NCBI RefSeq assembly: GCF_944324745.1
Contig: NZ_CALUXO010000053.1
Location: 1-53,225 of the forward strand
Source of the DNA: an uncultured Thomasclavelia sp.
GTDB taxonomy: Bacteria > Bacillota_I > Bacilli_A > Erysipelotrichales > Coprobacillaceae
Length of the DNA: 53,225 nt
Direction of reading: 5' to 3'
The notes below the pieces were generated by a model. That model saw nothing but the letters and a program-made list of their open reading frames with translations, searched no databases and was not told where the DNA came from. Below, one piece after another: positions 42,819 through 51,715 of this stretch (its first letter is position 1; the number at the start of each line of letters is the position of its first letter). A program made the translations under genes and the position numbers.

Positions 42819-42975
42819 TGAATAACACCCCACTTTAAAATATATTATCATGTTTTTTTAAAAAATGATGTATTTAACAACTATTTTTACTTTATTTCTT
42901 TACTTATAATTATAACCGTTGTTTATCTTCTATCAATATTTAGCGAAATATGTAAAAAACAAGCATTAATACAAT

Positions 42976-43000
42976 TATAATATGATTGAAATCAATCATA
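42976..43000 (+). promoter_or_regulatory. -10 box and perfect palindrome before the DeoR pseudogene
   Basis: TATAAT at 42976-42981 runs into TATGATTG-AAAT-CAATCATA at 42981-43000, an 8-4-8 perfect inverted repeat ending just before the AAGGTGAG ribosome site. It is likely an operator for autoregulation or for the divergent EIIB-ROK gene. Confidence 0.5.
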
Positions 43001-43012
43001 GAAGGTGAGATT

Positions 43013-43563
43013 ATGATACCAAAAATACGACGGGATATAATTATTGAAGCTTTAAATGCTAGAGGATACATCTCTATTGAAGAATTAGCCCAACTTTTAT
43101 ATGTCAGTTTGGCAACTGTTAGAAGAGATTTAAATGAATTAGAAAATGAAGTTTTGTTAAAAAGAACTTATGGTGGGGCTTCATTTATTTTACAAGATCA
43201 CATGATTGTTTCAGGGGACTATCGAACTAATTTTAATAGTGATGAAAAAATTAAAATTGGTAAAAAAGCGACTGAATTAGTTGTTGTATGGTTTGCCAAA
43301 CAATTAGCTAACAAAATTAATTTACATGTTCTAACTAATAATGTCTCGATTGCCCAGATTTTAGCTAAAGAAAGCACTAATGAAATTACTTGTGATACCT
43401 ACAATTATAAACACGGTAGTATTTATGGTAGTGATGCCGCTAGTTATGTCCACCAACGTCATAGTGAATTATGACATTGCCCCTAAACAAGCATTTCAAT
43501 CATGTGCAGATTTAACAGTTTTATTATTTGTCAGGAAAACCAGATTAATGTTCTTGTTGCCAA
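43013..43563 (+). pseudogene. Decayed DeoR-family transcriptional regulator
   Basis: The first 60 codons give an intact DeoR helix-turn-helix: RRDIIIEALNARGYISIEEL, then VSLATVRRDLNELE and RTYGGASFI. After about residue 85 the sensor domain has lost the expected DGD...SSTTT segment, jumping from KIGKKATEL to LANKINLHVLTNN. The frame stops at 43474. Remains of the C-terminal part appear in another frame as YDIAPKQAFQSCADLTVLLF. This is an internal deletion plus a frameshift. AAGGTGAG still precedes the ATG at 43013. Confidence 0.7.
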
Positions 43564-43570
43564 ATAAAAA

Positions 43571-43592
43571 GGGATATCAAAATAGATATCCC
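43571..43592 (-). terminator. Terminator after parB
   Basis: GGGATATC / GATATCCC with a six-base loop. TTTTTATTT follows on the minus strand. Confidence 0.85.
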
Positions 43593-44494
43593 TAACTGTC
43601 TTCAATTACTCCCATTAATTCTAAAATACGATTTAAATCTTTAATATCAGTGTATTTTATTGTTAATGTATTATCATCAACTTTAATCTTTGTTCTAAAT
43701 TTCTTTCTTAAAATATCTTCAACATATTTATATTCTTTTGGTTTTTCAACCTTAGGCTGTTTTTTACGGCTTTTTTGCAGCTCAATTCCTTTAACAATAT
43801 TTTCAACTTCACGTACGGATAAACCTTCTTCAATACAGCGATCAGCTAAACTTTCTGCTCTTTCTTTTTCTAAAGTAATTAAGCAACGTGCGTGACCCAT
43901 CGTCAGCTTTCCTTCTAATACATAGTTTTGAATTTTCTCAGGTAACTGTAACAATCTTAATGTATTAGCAATATAGCTTCGTGATTTTCCAATTCTTTTT
44001 CCTAGTTCTTCTTGTGTTAAATCTAGCCGTTCCATCAATTGTTGATAAGCTCGTGCTTCTTCAATTGCATTTAAATCTTCACGTTGAATATTTTCAAGTA
44101 AAGCAATTTCCATCATCTGTTGATCAGTAAATTCCACAATAATAGCTGGAATATTAGATAACCCAGCCATTCTAGCGGCACGACATCTTCTTTCACCAGC
44201 AACAATTTCATAACCTTGAATTGATGATTTTAAAATTACTGGCTGGAAAACCCCATGTTCTTTGATTGATGAAGCTAACTCCTGGAGTTTTTCTTCATCA
44301 AACAATTTTCTTGGCTGATAAGGATTTGGTCTGATTTCATCTAGCGGTACTAGTACCTGTTTTGAAAGTGGGGTATTATTTTCAATATCATCGATCAAAG
44401 TCGTAATATCACCACCAAAAATCGCATCAAGTCCCTTTCCTAAACGTTTATTTTTAGGTGTTGTATTTTTCTTAGTTTTATTATTATTTGGCAT
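43592..44494 (-). CDS. parB: Chromosome partitioning protein ParB (Spo0J-like)
   Basis: About 300 residues. The start contains KRLGKGLDAIFGGD. The CTP-binding domain has NPYQPRKLFDEEKLQELA and VAGERRCRAARMAGL, the parS-binding helix-turn-helix is near LTQEELGKRIGKSRSYIANTL, and a C-terminal dimer domain follows. The ATG at 44494 follows AGAGGTG and overlaps parA by 11 bases; a longer frame inside parA has no ribosome site. No parS site was found in the window. Confidence 0.95.
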   Translation of the reverse strand: MPNNNKTKKNTTPKNKRLGKGLDAIFGGDITTLIDDIENNTPLSKQVLVPLDEIRPNPYQPRKLFDEEKLQELASSIKEHGVFQPVILKSSIQGYEIVAGERRCRAARMAGLSNIPAIIVEFTDQQMMEIALLENIQREDLNAIEEARAYQQLMERLDLTQEELGKRIGKSRSYIANTLRLLQLPEKIQNYVLEGKLTMGHARCLITLEKERAESLADRCIEEGLSVREVENIVKGIELQKSRKKQPKVEKPKEYKYVEDILRKKFRTKIKVDDNTLTIKYTDIKDLNRILELMGVIEDS

Positions 44495-45254
44495 TTCGTT
44501 TACACACCTCTTTTGTAAATTCTCGATAAGCACGAGCTCCTTCTGAATTATTATCATAATCAAAAATTGCTAACCCTTCAGATGGGGCTTCTGATAACTT
44601 TATATTACGAGGAATAACTGTTTTATATACTTTTTCTTTAAAATATTTACGTACTTCTTGAGAAACCTCAACCCCAAGATTAGTTCTTTGGTCTAACATG
44701 GTCAACAATATTCCTTCAATTGTTAATTTAGGATTGAATACACTTTGAGTTAATAAAATTGTGTTTAATAATTGAGTCAATCCTTCCAAAGCATAATATT
44801 CACATTGAACCGGAATTAATACTGAATCACAAGCTGTTAGAGCATTGGTATTTAATAATCCTAAGGCTGGTGGACAATCAATAATTACATAATCATAACT
44901 TTTTTTAACTTTATCTAATGCTTTTCTTAGTCTTTTTTCACGACCAGATTTTACATTAGCCAATTCCAAATCAGCACCAGCTAAATCAATACTAGCTGGA
45001 GCAACATCAAGTTTTGCAATATATGAAGGAACAATAACATCTTTCATATCACATTCATCAACGATGATATTATAAGTAGATAATTCCATGTTATCACGGT
45101 CGATACCGATACCTTGTGTTGCATTTGCCTGAGGGTCCATATCAATAAGAAGAACACGATAGTTATTATTAGCCAAAGCTGCCGCTAAGTTAATACTAGT
45201 CGTCGTCTTACCAACACCACCCTTTTGATTTGTAATTGCAATTACTCTTGTCAT
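44484..45254 (-). CDS. parA: Chromosome partitioning ATPase ParA (Soj-like)
   Basis: About 256 residues. The deviant Walker A is QKGGVGKTTTSINLA, followed by LLIDMDPQANAT and VIIDCPPALGLL. It works with ParB in origin segregation. GGAGG precedes the ATG, 13 bases after psd. Linking parAB to pssA-psd is not the usual arrangement of Bacillus. Confidence 0.96.
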   Translation of the reverse strand: MTRVIAITNQKGGVGKTTTSINLAAALANNNYRVLLIDMDPQANATQGIGIDRDNMELSTYNIIVDECDMKDVIVPSYIAKLDVAPASIDLAGADLELANVKSGREKRLRKALDKVKKSYDYVIIDCPPALGLLNTNALTACDSVLIPVQCEYYALEGLTQLLNTILLTQSVFNPKLTIEGILLTMLDQRTNLGVEVSQEVRKYFKEKVYKTVIPRNIKLSEAPSEGLAIFDYDNNSEGARAYREFTKEVCKRNAK

Positions 45255-45267
45255 TATTTGACCTCCT

Positions 45268-46128
45268 TCATTCCTTCTTACCTATAGTCTCTCCTAATTT
45301 TACTACTGTTTCTCGATTATTAATAGTATTTTTAATAATATCTTCATCAATTACAACCTGGTTTTCTTTCAATAAAATGATTACTGTCGAACCCCCGAAT
45401 TCAAAATAACCTTTTTCTTCACCACGATGACAAATCTTTTTAGCGTAGTTCACTATGCGGCCAACCATCATCGCTCCGACTTCCATTTGAACAATTTGTC
45501 CAAAATTTTTAGTTTCGATAATAGTATAACTACGCGTATTTTGTTTATAAATTGGAAAATAATCATTGGCAATTGGATTAACTGTATGAAACCTTCCCTT
45601 GATAAACTCTTCTTTAATTATTTTGCCATCATCAATATAACTATACCGGTGATAATCATCAACTGTCAATCTAAATACTAACCAATATCCATTTAAATAC
45701 TCCTGAGCTAGATTTTCATCATTTAAAATTTCTGAAAGTGAATAACTGGTATCTTTAATTTCAACTCGACAATTTTGATCAATTGAATAACAAGAAAGCT
45801 TAGCATCGCAAGGACTAATTAAAACATTATCATCTGTCGAAAAAGGACGCTTTCCTGGTTTTATTTTTCTAGTAAAAAAGTCATTATAACTACGATATTC
45901 CTGTTTTTCAAATTGTGACATATCAATGTTATTATGTTGAATAAATGATTTAATCTGATGTTTAGATAACCATGAATTCATATAAAAACCACCAAGGTCA
46001 CTGATAAATTTACAAACAAGAATTTTTAAAGCACATCTACCAAGAAATGTGCCATAAAGTTTCTTTAAAAAATTATTTTGTGTTTCACCATTAGTTTGAA
46101 TATTTCCTGAACGATCAACTACAATCAT
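45268..46128 (-). CDS. psd: Phosphatidylserine decarboxylase
   Basis: About 286 residues. The pyruvoyl-forming site is FEFGGSTVIILL, an LGST-like motif near the C-terminus, and catalytic His regions YHRYSYIDDG and HTVNPIANDYFP are present. It converts phosphatidylserine to phosphatidylethanolamine after self-cleavage. The ATG overlaps the pssA stop by four bases. Confidence 0.95.
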   Translation of the reverse strand: MIVVDRSGNIQTNGETQNNFLKKLYGTFLGRCALKILVCKFISDLGGFYMNSWLSKHQIKSFIQHNNIDMSQFEKQEYRSYNDFFTRKIKPGKRPFSTDDNVLISPCDAKLSCYSIDQNCRVEIKDTSYSLSEILNDENLAQEYLNGYWLVFRLTVDDYHRYSYIDDGKIIKEEFIKGRFHTVNPIANDYFPIYKQNTRSYTIIETKNFGQIVQMEVGAMMVGRIVNYAKKICHRGEEKGYFEFGGSTVIILLKENQVVIDEDIIKNTINNRETVVKLGETIGKKE

Positions 46129-46739
46129 TTCATCACCACTATCTGTATTAATTCGACAATCACTAAAACTCCCAAAGCAGCTAAACCTTTAGACTGTACT
46201 TTAGGAACTTTAAAATCTACAATAAATAAAATACCAATAATTAACATCAATGTTCCATAAATATAATCTAACCCAAAAATAACATAACGAAACGCATATG
46301 CCAGTGGCAAAATAAATGAAGATGTTGTCACTGGTAGTCCCTGATAAAATTTTCGCTTTTCATTTGTTTCCTGTTGCCGGATTTCTTCTTGAACATTAAA
46401 ATAAGCTAACCTAATAACCGCAGCAAGCACATAAAAAATTTCAATAGCCAGCCAGGCATTGGAACTTAGACCAACATTATATCCTAAAATAGCAGGAAAA
46501 ACTCCAAAAGCAACTAAATCACACAGTGAATCGATTTGAATACCAAATTTCTTTTCTTCTTCTGTCCGGTTTTTCTTACTGCGAGCTACCATACCATCAA
46601 AAGTATCACAAATACCACACATAATTAAACAAATAAATGCCCACTGATACATACCATTAAAAGATAGATGGATTCCTGCCATGGCAAAGACCAGTGATAG
46701 ATATGTAAGAATAACCGTATAACTATAATATCCGATCAT
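46125..46739 (-). CDS. pssA: CDP-diacylglycerol-serine O-phosphatidyltransferase
   Basis: About 204 residues with about six membrane helices. The CDP-alcohol phosphotransferase motif is spread over CDTFDGMVARS, then FGIQIDSLCDLVAFG. It makes phosphatidylserine, the substrate of the next gene's enzyme. GGGAG precedes the ATG. It is first in pssA-psd-parA-parB. Confidence 0.95.
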   Translation of the reverse strand: MIGYYSYTVILTYLSLVFAMAGIHLSFNGMYQWAFICLIMCGICDTFDGMVARSKKNRTEEEKKFGIQIDSLCDLVAFGVFPAILGYNVGLSSNAWLAIEIFYVLAAVIRLAYFNVQEEIRQQETNEKRKFYQGLPVTTSSFILPLAYAFRYVIFGLDYIYGTLMLIIGILFIVDFKVPKVQSKGLAALGVLVIVELIQIVVMK

Positions 46740-46912
46740 TTTTCTACTCCCTAATTAATTTTTACCAAAAACAGTATAGCACAGATTTAAATAATCCGGT
46801 ATTAAAATTAAGCTAAATTTAGGTTTATCATCATCTTAACTTAAGAAAAATTAATATACTATTTTGGCTAAAATTTTCCCAATATCACTTTAAATATTTA
46901 ATTGATCAAATC

Positions 46913-46964
46913 AAACACTTAGTGTTTCAAGTTGTTATTATAACATAAAAATTCTATTTGCAAA
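46913..46964 (-). promoter_or_regulatory. Promoter and palindromic operator upstream of pssA
   Basis: On the minus strand TTTGCA (46964-46959), 16 bases, TATAAT (46942-46937) preceded by TGT. A perfect 15-base palindrome AAACACTTAGTGTTT at 46913-46927 overlaps the start of transcription. The leader to pssA is about 190 bases; a nearer extended -10 TGCTATACT lies just before the gene. Confidence 0.5.
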
Positions 46965-46977
46965 GCCAGGTTATAAA

Positions 46978-47007
46978 AAAACAGTCTACTTTAAAAGTAA
47001 ACTGTTT
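46978..47007 (-). terminator. Terminator after nrdG
   Basis: AAACAGT-C-TACTTT pairs with AAAGTA-A-ACTGTTT, followed by seven T on the minus strand. The stem includes the nrdG stop region. Confidence 0.8.
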
Positions 47008-47518
47008 ATTGATAATAACGACTTGATTGATATAAAATGATCTGATTTTCTTTTAATGATGCTGGCACATCAATGATTCTTTGATTTGAAGAACCACGAA
47101 AACGTAATTTCCGATCACTTAAATGATCAATATAAGGACCATCAATCAAAACATCTAAATATGGTAAAATTGCCACATCAAAATCTTTTATTTTTTCATA
47201 TAAATAAGCTGAATATAACCAGATTGTTCGATTAGGACAATTTTCCCTGATCTTATGTAATAATTTAGCAACATCATAGCGATTTTCAGGTTCTAACGGT
47301 TCTCCGCCTAAAATCGTCACTCCATTGATATGAGGCTTATTGATTAAATCAATCAATGTATTTTCCATTTCCTCATTAAACAAGTCACCGCCACTAAAAT
47401 CCCAAGTTTCTGGATTAAAACAATTTAAACAATGCTGATGGCATCCTTGAACATATAAAGAAACTCGAATTCCTTCGCCATTAGCAATATCTGTTTGTCT
47501 AATTTGTGCGTATCTCAC
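47006..47518 (-). CDS. nrdG: Anaerobic ribonucleotide reductase activating protein
   Basis: About 170 residues, radical SAM. The cluster motif is QGCHQHCLNCFN (CxxxCxxC), then GGEPLEPEN. It makes the glycyl radical on NrdD. The start is GTG, four bases after the nrdD stop, with GGAG inside the last nrdD codons. Confidence 0.95.
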   Translation of the reverse strand: MRYAQIRQTDIANGEGIRVSLYVQGCHQHCLNCFNPETWDFSGGDLFNEEMENTLIDLINKPHINGVTILGGEPLEPENRYDVAKLLHKIRENCPNRTIWLYSAYLYEKIKDFDVAILPYLDVLIDGPYIDHLSDRKLRFRGSSNQRIIDVPASLKENQIILYQSSRYYQ

Positions 47519-47521
47519 AAA

Positions 47522-49681
47522 TTATTCTCCATATAAATGATTATCTAAGTGTACAAAGCGTTCTTGAATCTCTTGAGTTCGTCCCTGATTCCAGAAATTG
47601 TCACCTAAATAACCACAAGTACGACGGCAAACATTTAATGTTTTATGATTACGGTTACCACAATTTGGACAATACCATTCACGATTTTCATCTAATAAGA
47701 TTTCACCATCAAAACCACATTCTTGACAATAATCAGATTTAGTATTGATTTCAGCATATTGAATTGTTTCATACATATAATCTACTAAAGCTGACAAGGC
47801 ATCTAAGTTTTGTGACATGTTAGTTACTTCAACATAACTAATGGCTCCACCAGAAGATAATTTTTGGAATTTAGCTTCAACTTCTAATTTACTAAAGGCA
47901 TCAATGTGTTCTCTAACATTAACATGATAAGAATTTGTTAAATAATCTTTATCAGTAACCCCTGGAACAATTCCAAACCGTTTTTTCAAGGCTTTAGCAA
48001 ATGTATAAGTAGTTGATTCAGCTGGGGTTCCATATAAACCAAATCCCAGTCCTGTTTCTTCTTTCCAAGTATCACAAGCATTTCTTAAACGCTCCATGAT
48101 CTTCGTAGCTAATTCATTACCTTCTTTTGAAGTGTGGGTTTGTCCAATTAAAGCTACAACACATTCATATAACCCTATATATCCTAAACTAATTGTTGAA
48201 TAACCGTTTTCTAATAACTTATCAATTTTTTCACCAGACTTTAAGCGTGCTAAGGCACCATAACGCCAGTGAATTGGACTAACATCAGCAAGTGTTCCTT
48301 TTAAACTTTCATGACGTAACATTAAAGCTTCTTTACATAACTCTAATCTTTCATCTAAAATTTTCCAGAAATCATCAATATTATGATTTGCTGATAAACC
48401 AGCATCAGCTAAGTTTAAAGTTACTACTCCCTGGTTAAAGCGACCATACCATTTATATTCGCCATTTTCATCTTTCCAAGGTGATAAAAAGCTACGACAA
48501 CCCATACATGGGAATACTTGTCCTTCATAATTTTCACGCATGATCTTAGCTGAAATAAAATCAGGCATCATTCGTTTAGCCACACATTTTACCGCTAAAT
48601 CAGTCAAATAACGATATTTACTATCTTGTGGGACATTATTATCATCTAAGACATATAATAACTTTGGAAAAGCTGGTGTTACATAAGCACCTACTGGATT
48701 TTTCATTCCGACATAACGCTGTCTTAGAGTTTCTTCAATTAACATTGCTGTTTCTTCAATATATTCTGGTTCTTCTTTTAAATACATGAAAATTGATAAA
48801 AATGGTGCTTGTCCATTTGTCGTTGAAAAAGTGTTAATTTGATATTGAATCGTTTGAATACCGGCTCTAATTTCGTCTTGTAAACGTGATTTAGCAATTT
48901 TTTCAATTTGTTCATCACTATATTCAATTCCAATCATTTTTCCTTCATTAGCAACATTCTTTTTATGTTTTTCATAACTTACTCTTACATATGGTGATAA
49001 ATGTGCTAAAGAAATCGTTTGACCACCATATTGACCATTAGCAACTTGTTGAACTATTTGAGTAGCTACAGTACAAGCTGTTTGCAAAGACTTTGGTGTT
49101 TCAATTAATTTATCATTAATAACTGTTCCATGAGCAAACATATCTTTTAAATTAACTAAATCACAATTATGCATCTTTTGAATATAATAATCCATATCAT
49201 GAAAATGAATAATTCCATCATCATGAGCCTGAACAATTTTTGGTGGCAACAACAAACGCCGACAATAATCTTTAGAAAACTCTCCGGCAATTAAATCTCT
49301 TTGAGTTGCTAAAACGGTCGCATCTTTATTTGAATTTTCTTCCATGGCTTCTTTATTAGTCTGATTGACAATACCATAGATTTCATTATCAATTGTATTG
49401 GTTTCTCGTTGAAATTCCCTAACTTTACGATAACCTTCATATGCTTTAGCAGTCAAAATCTGCCCTTTTTCAATTAACTTTTCAAATACTTGACCTTCAA
49501 TTCGATAGATTGAAATATCACTATCACTATAACGATGCCACTCTTCAATTTCTCTGGCAATATCTTTTGCACATTGTTCATCTACAATACCACTACCACA
49601 TTTCATGGCCTTTAAAATAGCATTTTCAATTTTCGTCGCATCAAACTCTACAGTGTGACCGTCTCTTTTTATAACTCTCAT
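47522..49681 (-). CDS. nrdD: Anaerobic ribonucleoside-triphosphate reductase (class III)
   Basis: About 719 residues. An N-terminal ATP-cone starts MRVIKRDGHTVEFD. The zinc site is CQECG...CPNCG, and the glycyl radical Gly is in RRTCGYLGDNFW near the C-terminus. It reduces ribonucleotides without oxygen. AGGAGGG precedes the ATG. It forms an operon with nrdG and indicates anaerobic growth. Confidence 0.97.
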   Translation of the reverse strand: MRVIKRDGHTVEFDATKIENAILKAMKCGSGIVDEQCAKDIAREIEEWHRYSDSDISIYRIEGQVFEKLIEKGQILTAKAYEGYRKVREFQRETNTIDNEIYGIVNQTNKEAMEENSNKDATVLATQRDLIAGEFSKDYCRRLLLPPKIVQAHDDGIIHFHDMDYYIQKMHNCDLVNLKDMFAHGTVINDKLIETPKSLQTACTVATQIVQQVANGQYGGQTISLAHLSPYVRVSYEKHKKNVANEGKMIGIEYSDEQIEKIAKSRLQDEIRAGIQTIQYQINTFSTTNGQAPFLSIFMYLKEEPEYIEETAMLIEETLRQRYVGMKNPVGAYVTPAFPKLLYVLDDNNVPQDSKYRYLTDLAVKCVAKRMMPDFISAKIMRENYEGQVFPCMGCRSFLSPWKDENGEYKWYGRFNQGVVTLNLADAGLSANHNIDDFWKILDERLELCKEALMLRHESLKGTLADVSPIHWRYGALARLKSGEKIDKLLENGYSTISLGYIGLYECVVALIGQTHTSKEGNELATKIMERLRNACDTWKEETGLGFGLYGTPAESTTYTFAKALKKRFGIVPGVTDKDYLTNSYHVNVREHIDAFSKLEVEAKFQKLSSGGAISYVEVTNMSQNLDALSALVDYMYETIQYAEINTKSDYCQECGFDGEILLDENREWYCPNCGNRNHKTLNVCRRTCGYLGDNFWNQGRTQEIQERFVHLDNHLYGE

Positions 49682-49734
49682 TTTGTTCCCTCCTAAAATT
49701 ACAAAACCTATAATACCATTAAAAAAAATATTTT

Positions 49735-49753
49735 GATAATGATATACATCATA
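49735..49753. promoter_or_regulatory. Fur-like or Fnr-like operator upstream of nrdD
   Basis: GATAATGATATACATCATA at 49735-49753 matches 15 of 19 positions of the Fur consensus. The same sequence holds ATGAT-N4-ATCAT (49739-49752), close to the Fnr pattern TTGAT-N4-ATCAA. It lies about 55 bases before the nrdD start. Confidence 0.4.
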
Positions 49754-49936
49754 AACCTCGAATTTTTTTTACACAAACTTAAGACTCATAATTCACCAAT
49801 TGCCTACTCTATCATAAATTATCCGATAAATCACGCTTTTTTTGTCTAATTGTTTAAAAAAAGGATAAACTATTACCACAATTAATAATTATTAATTTAT
49901 TCTTTAGAAAGCTTTAAAAACTTTAATAAAAGACTA

Positions 49937-49945
49937 TGTTAAAAT
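49937..49945 (+). promoter_or_regulatory. Extended -10 of the PIG-L gene
   Basis: TGT followed by TAAAAT at 49940-49945. Transcription would start about seven bases later, at or next to the ATG at 49952. Confidence 0.4.
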
Positions 49946-49951
49946 ATGGCT

Positions 49952-50635
49952 ATGAAAAAAATAATTATCGTTATCACATTAATATTATTAAATTGTTCCA
50001 GTCATGTTAAACCGACAATCTATCAACCACTCCATCAAGAACTATTTGATCAGATCAATTTTGCCGAATACGATAAAATCATGATTGTCGCCCATCCTGA
50101 TGATGAAACAATCTGGGGTGGTATGCATTTGCTTCAAGATAAATATTTCGTGATTTGCCTGACAAATGGTAACAACAAAGTTCGAGCTAATGAATTTATG
50201 AATGTTTTAAAGAATACAGCATCCTTTGGAATTATTCTAGATTATCCTGATAAAGTCAATGGTAAAAAAGATAACTGGGCAACTTGTAAAAATAAAATAA
50301 GAAACGATTTATATTATGTATTATCTAAACATTCATTTAATCTTATCGTAACTCATAATCCTGATGGTGAGTATGGTCATATTCATCATAAAATGACTAA
50401 CTCAATAGTTACCAAGATTCAAGAAAATTTACATGCTACCGATAAACTTTATTATTTTGGCAAATATCACAAAAAAAATAGTGCATATCTGCCAATGACT
50501 CCAACTTACGATGCTAAACTATTAGAAGAAAAAAATAATCTTTTAAAATTATATTCTTCTCAAAAGAAGGTATGCAAGCATCTGCAACATATGTTTCCAT
50601 ATGAATATTGGATTAGTTACCAGGATTGGTCCTAA
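49952..50635 (+). CDS. PIG-L/LmbE-family deacetylase, probable lipoprotein
   Basis: About 227 residues. The zinc motif AHPDDETIWGG and the later HNPDGEYGHIHH define the PIG-L/LmbE family, which removes acetyl from N-acetyl-glucosamine conjugates. The N-terminus KKIIIVITLILLNCSS has a lipobox-like LLNC, suggesting an exported lipoprotein. No ribosome site is present. An ATG at 49946 lies directly on the -10 box, so the one at 49952 is preferred and the message may be leaderless. Substrate unknown. Confidence 0.8.
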   Translation: MKKIIIVITLILLNCSSHVKPTIYQPLHQELFDQINFAEYDKIMIVAHPDDETIWGGMHLLQDKYFVICLTNGNNKVRANEFMNVLKNTASFGIILDYPDKVNGKKDNWATCKNKIRNDLYYVLSKHSFNLIVTHNPDGEYGHIHHKMTNSIVTKIQENLHATDKLYYFGKYHKKNSAYLPMTPTYDAKLLEEKNNLLKLYSSQKKVCKHLQHMFPYEYWISYQDWS

Positions 50636-50643
50636 TCCTTTTT
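50610..50643 (+). terminator. Terminator at the end of the PIG-L gene
   Basis: GGATTAG pairs with CTAATCC across the stop codon (50610-50616 with 50632-50638), followed by TTTTTAC. Confidence 0.6.
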
Positions 50644-50689
50644 ACTTTTGAATTAAAATTTAATATACTTAAGCATATAGGGGGATAAC

Positions 50690-51715
50690 ATGAAATTTGA
50701 TCAAATTACCAATAGTAGAATTGTTCAAGCTATCAATCAATCTTTAAATCCAATTTATTTAATTTTGAATCTAGCATCAATTGCTCTAATCATTAATCAA
50801 TTGGTTGATGAAGCATTGATTCAAACTATAGCTTTAACAATTATTAAGCTGCTGCCTTTTTTCATGGCAATTGCTTTAACTTACTTTCTAACTAACAAAA
50901 TCCAATCATGCGTATTGGTACTGGCTATTTTGGCAATAACTAAACAAAATAATCTTTTAGATGCCATTGTTTTAGCAATTATTATCTATCTAATTGATCA
51001 TCTCTATCAAAAGCAATTGTTTTCTAAACATTTTATAACTAGTCTTCCAAAATTTGTTGAAGATTCTTTAAAAAACATCATTTTACTATTAACGATCATT
51101 ATAATAATAGTAATCTTCAAATATCTTACTTTACCATTAAATTGGTTAACGATCTTTGATTGGCCAATTACTTGTATTGGGATTATTTTTCTATATTGTT
51201 TATTGTTTTATTATGGTTATCATCCAGCTTTATTATTAGCTTTTCTAGGACCAATTCAAATATTATTTTTAAGTGAAAATATTCAGGCTTTTTTATTAAA
51301 CGAACCCTTAATTCATTTATTTACTCATGGTTCAATGTCCGCTTTTGCTAATCTATCAGGAACTGGGGTTACCATTGGAATTGCTTTACTTTCTAAACGG
51401 CTACCAAAAGATTGCTTTAAAGCCGGCTGGTTTGGGGTTAATGAAAGTGTTATTTTTGCCCTGCCCATTACTAGAAATAAAAAAGCGTTTATTCCTTATG
51501 TCCTTGGTGGCACTATTCTTGGCAGTTTTCCTTTTGTATTAATGGCTTTAGGATATTTAAATAAACCAATTTTTGATGCTCCATATTTAGGTCTTTTTAT
51601 CGAAGGGTTTCTTGTCAATTTAGATTGGCGCAGTATCTTAGTTAATCTTGTTCAAATCATTGGTTCAATTATTATTTGGAAATTTTTATATCGGGAGGAA
51701 AATCATGAAATATAA
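50690..51715 (+). CDS. Compact Lac/Cel-type PTS EIIC-like permease
   Basis: About 341 residues, about 100 shorter than usual EIIC of this family. Family landmarks are LSGTGVTIGIALL and FGVNESVIFALPITRNK, where the common NEP is NES. About ten membrane helices are visible. It lacks EIIA and EIIB. The next gene, a MalY/PatB-like lyase, overlaps by 11 bases. It might take up a sugar with an EIIB from elsewhere, or act as a sensor or facilitator. Confidence 0.75.
   Translation: MKFDQITNSRIVQAINQSLNPIYLILNLASIALIINQLVDEALIQTIALTIIKLLPFFMAIALTYFLTNKIQSCVLVLAILAITKQNNLLDAIVLAIIIYLIDHLYQKQLFSKHFITSLPKFVEDSLKNIILLLTIIIIIVIFKYLTLPLNWLTIFDWPITCIGIIFLYCLLFYYGYHPALLLAFLGPIQILFLSENIQAFLLNEPLIHLFTHGSMSAFANLSGTGVTIGIALLSKRLPKDCFKAGWFGVNESVIFALPITRNKKAFIPYVLGGTILGSFPFVLMALGYLNKPIFDAPYLGLFIEGFLVNLDWRSILVNLVQIIGSIIIWKFLYREENHEI

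Noticed and set aside
42976-43474. Intact short DeoR regulator of about 154 residues
   Set aside because: The sensor domain lacks its central segment, and matching C-terminal residues continue in another frame past the stop, so decay is the better reading.
43592-44563. Longer ParB start at 44563
   Set aside because: The extension lies inside parA in another frame and encodes a hydrophobic peptide unlike ParB; AGAGGTG marks the ATG at 44494.
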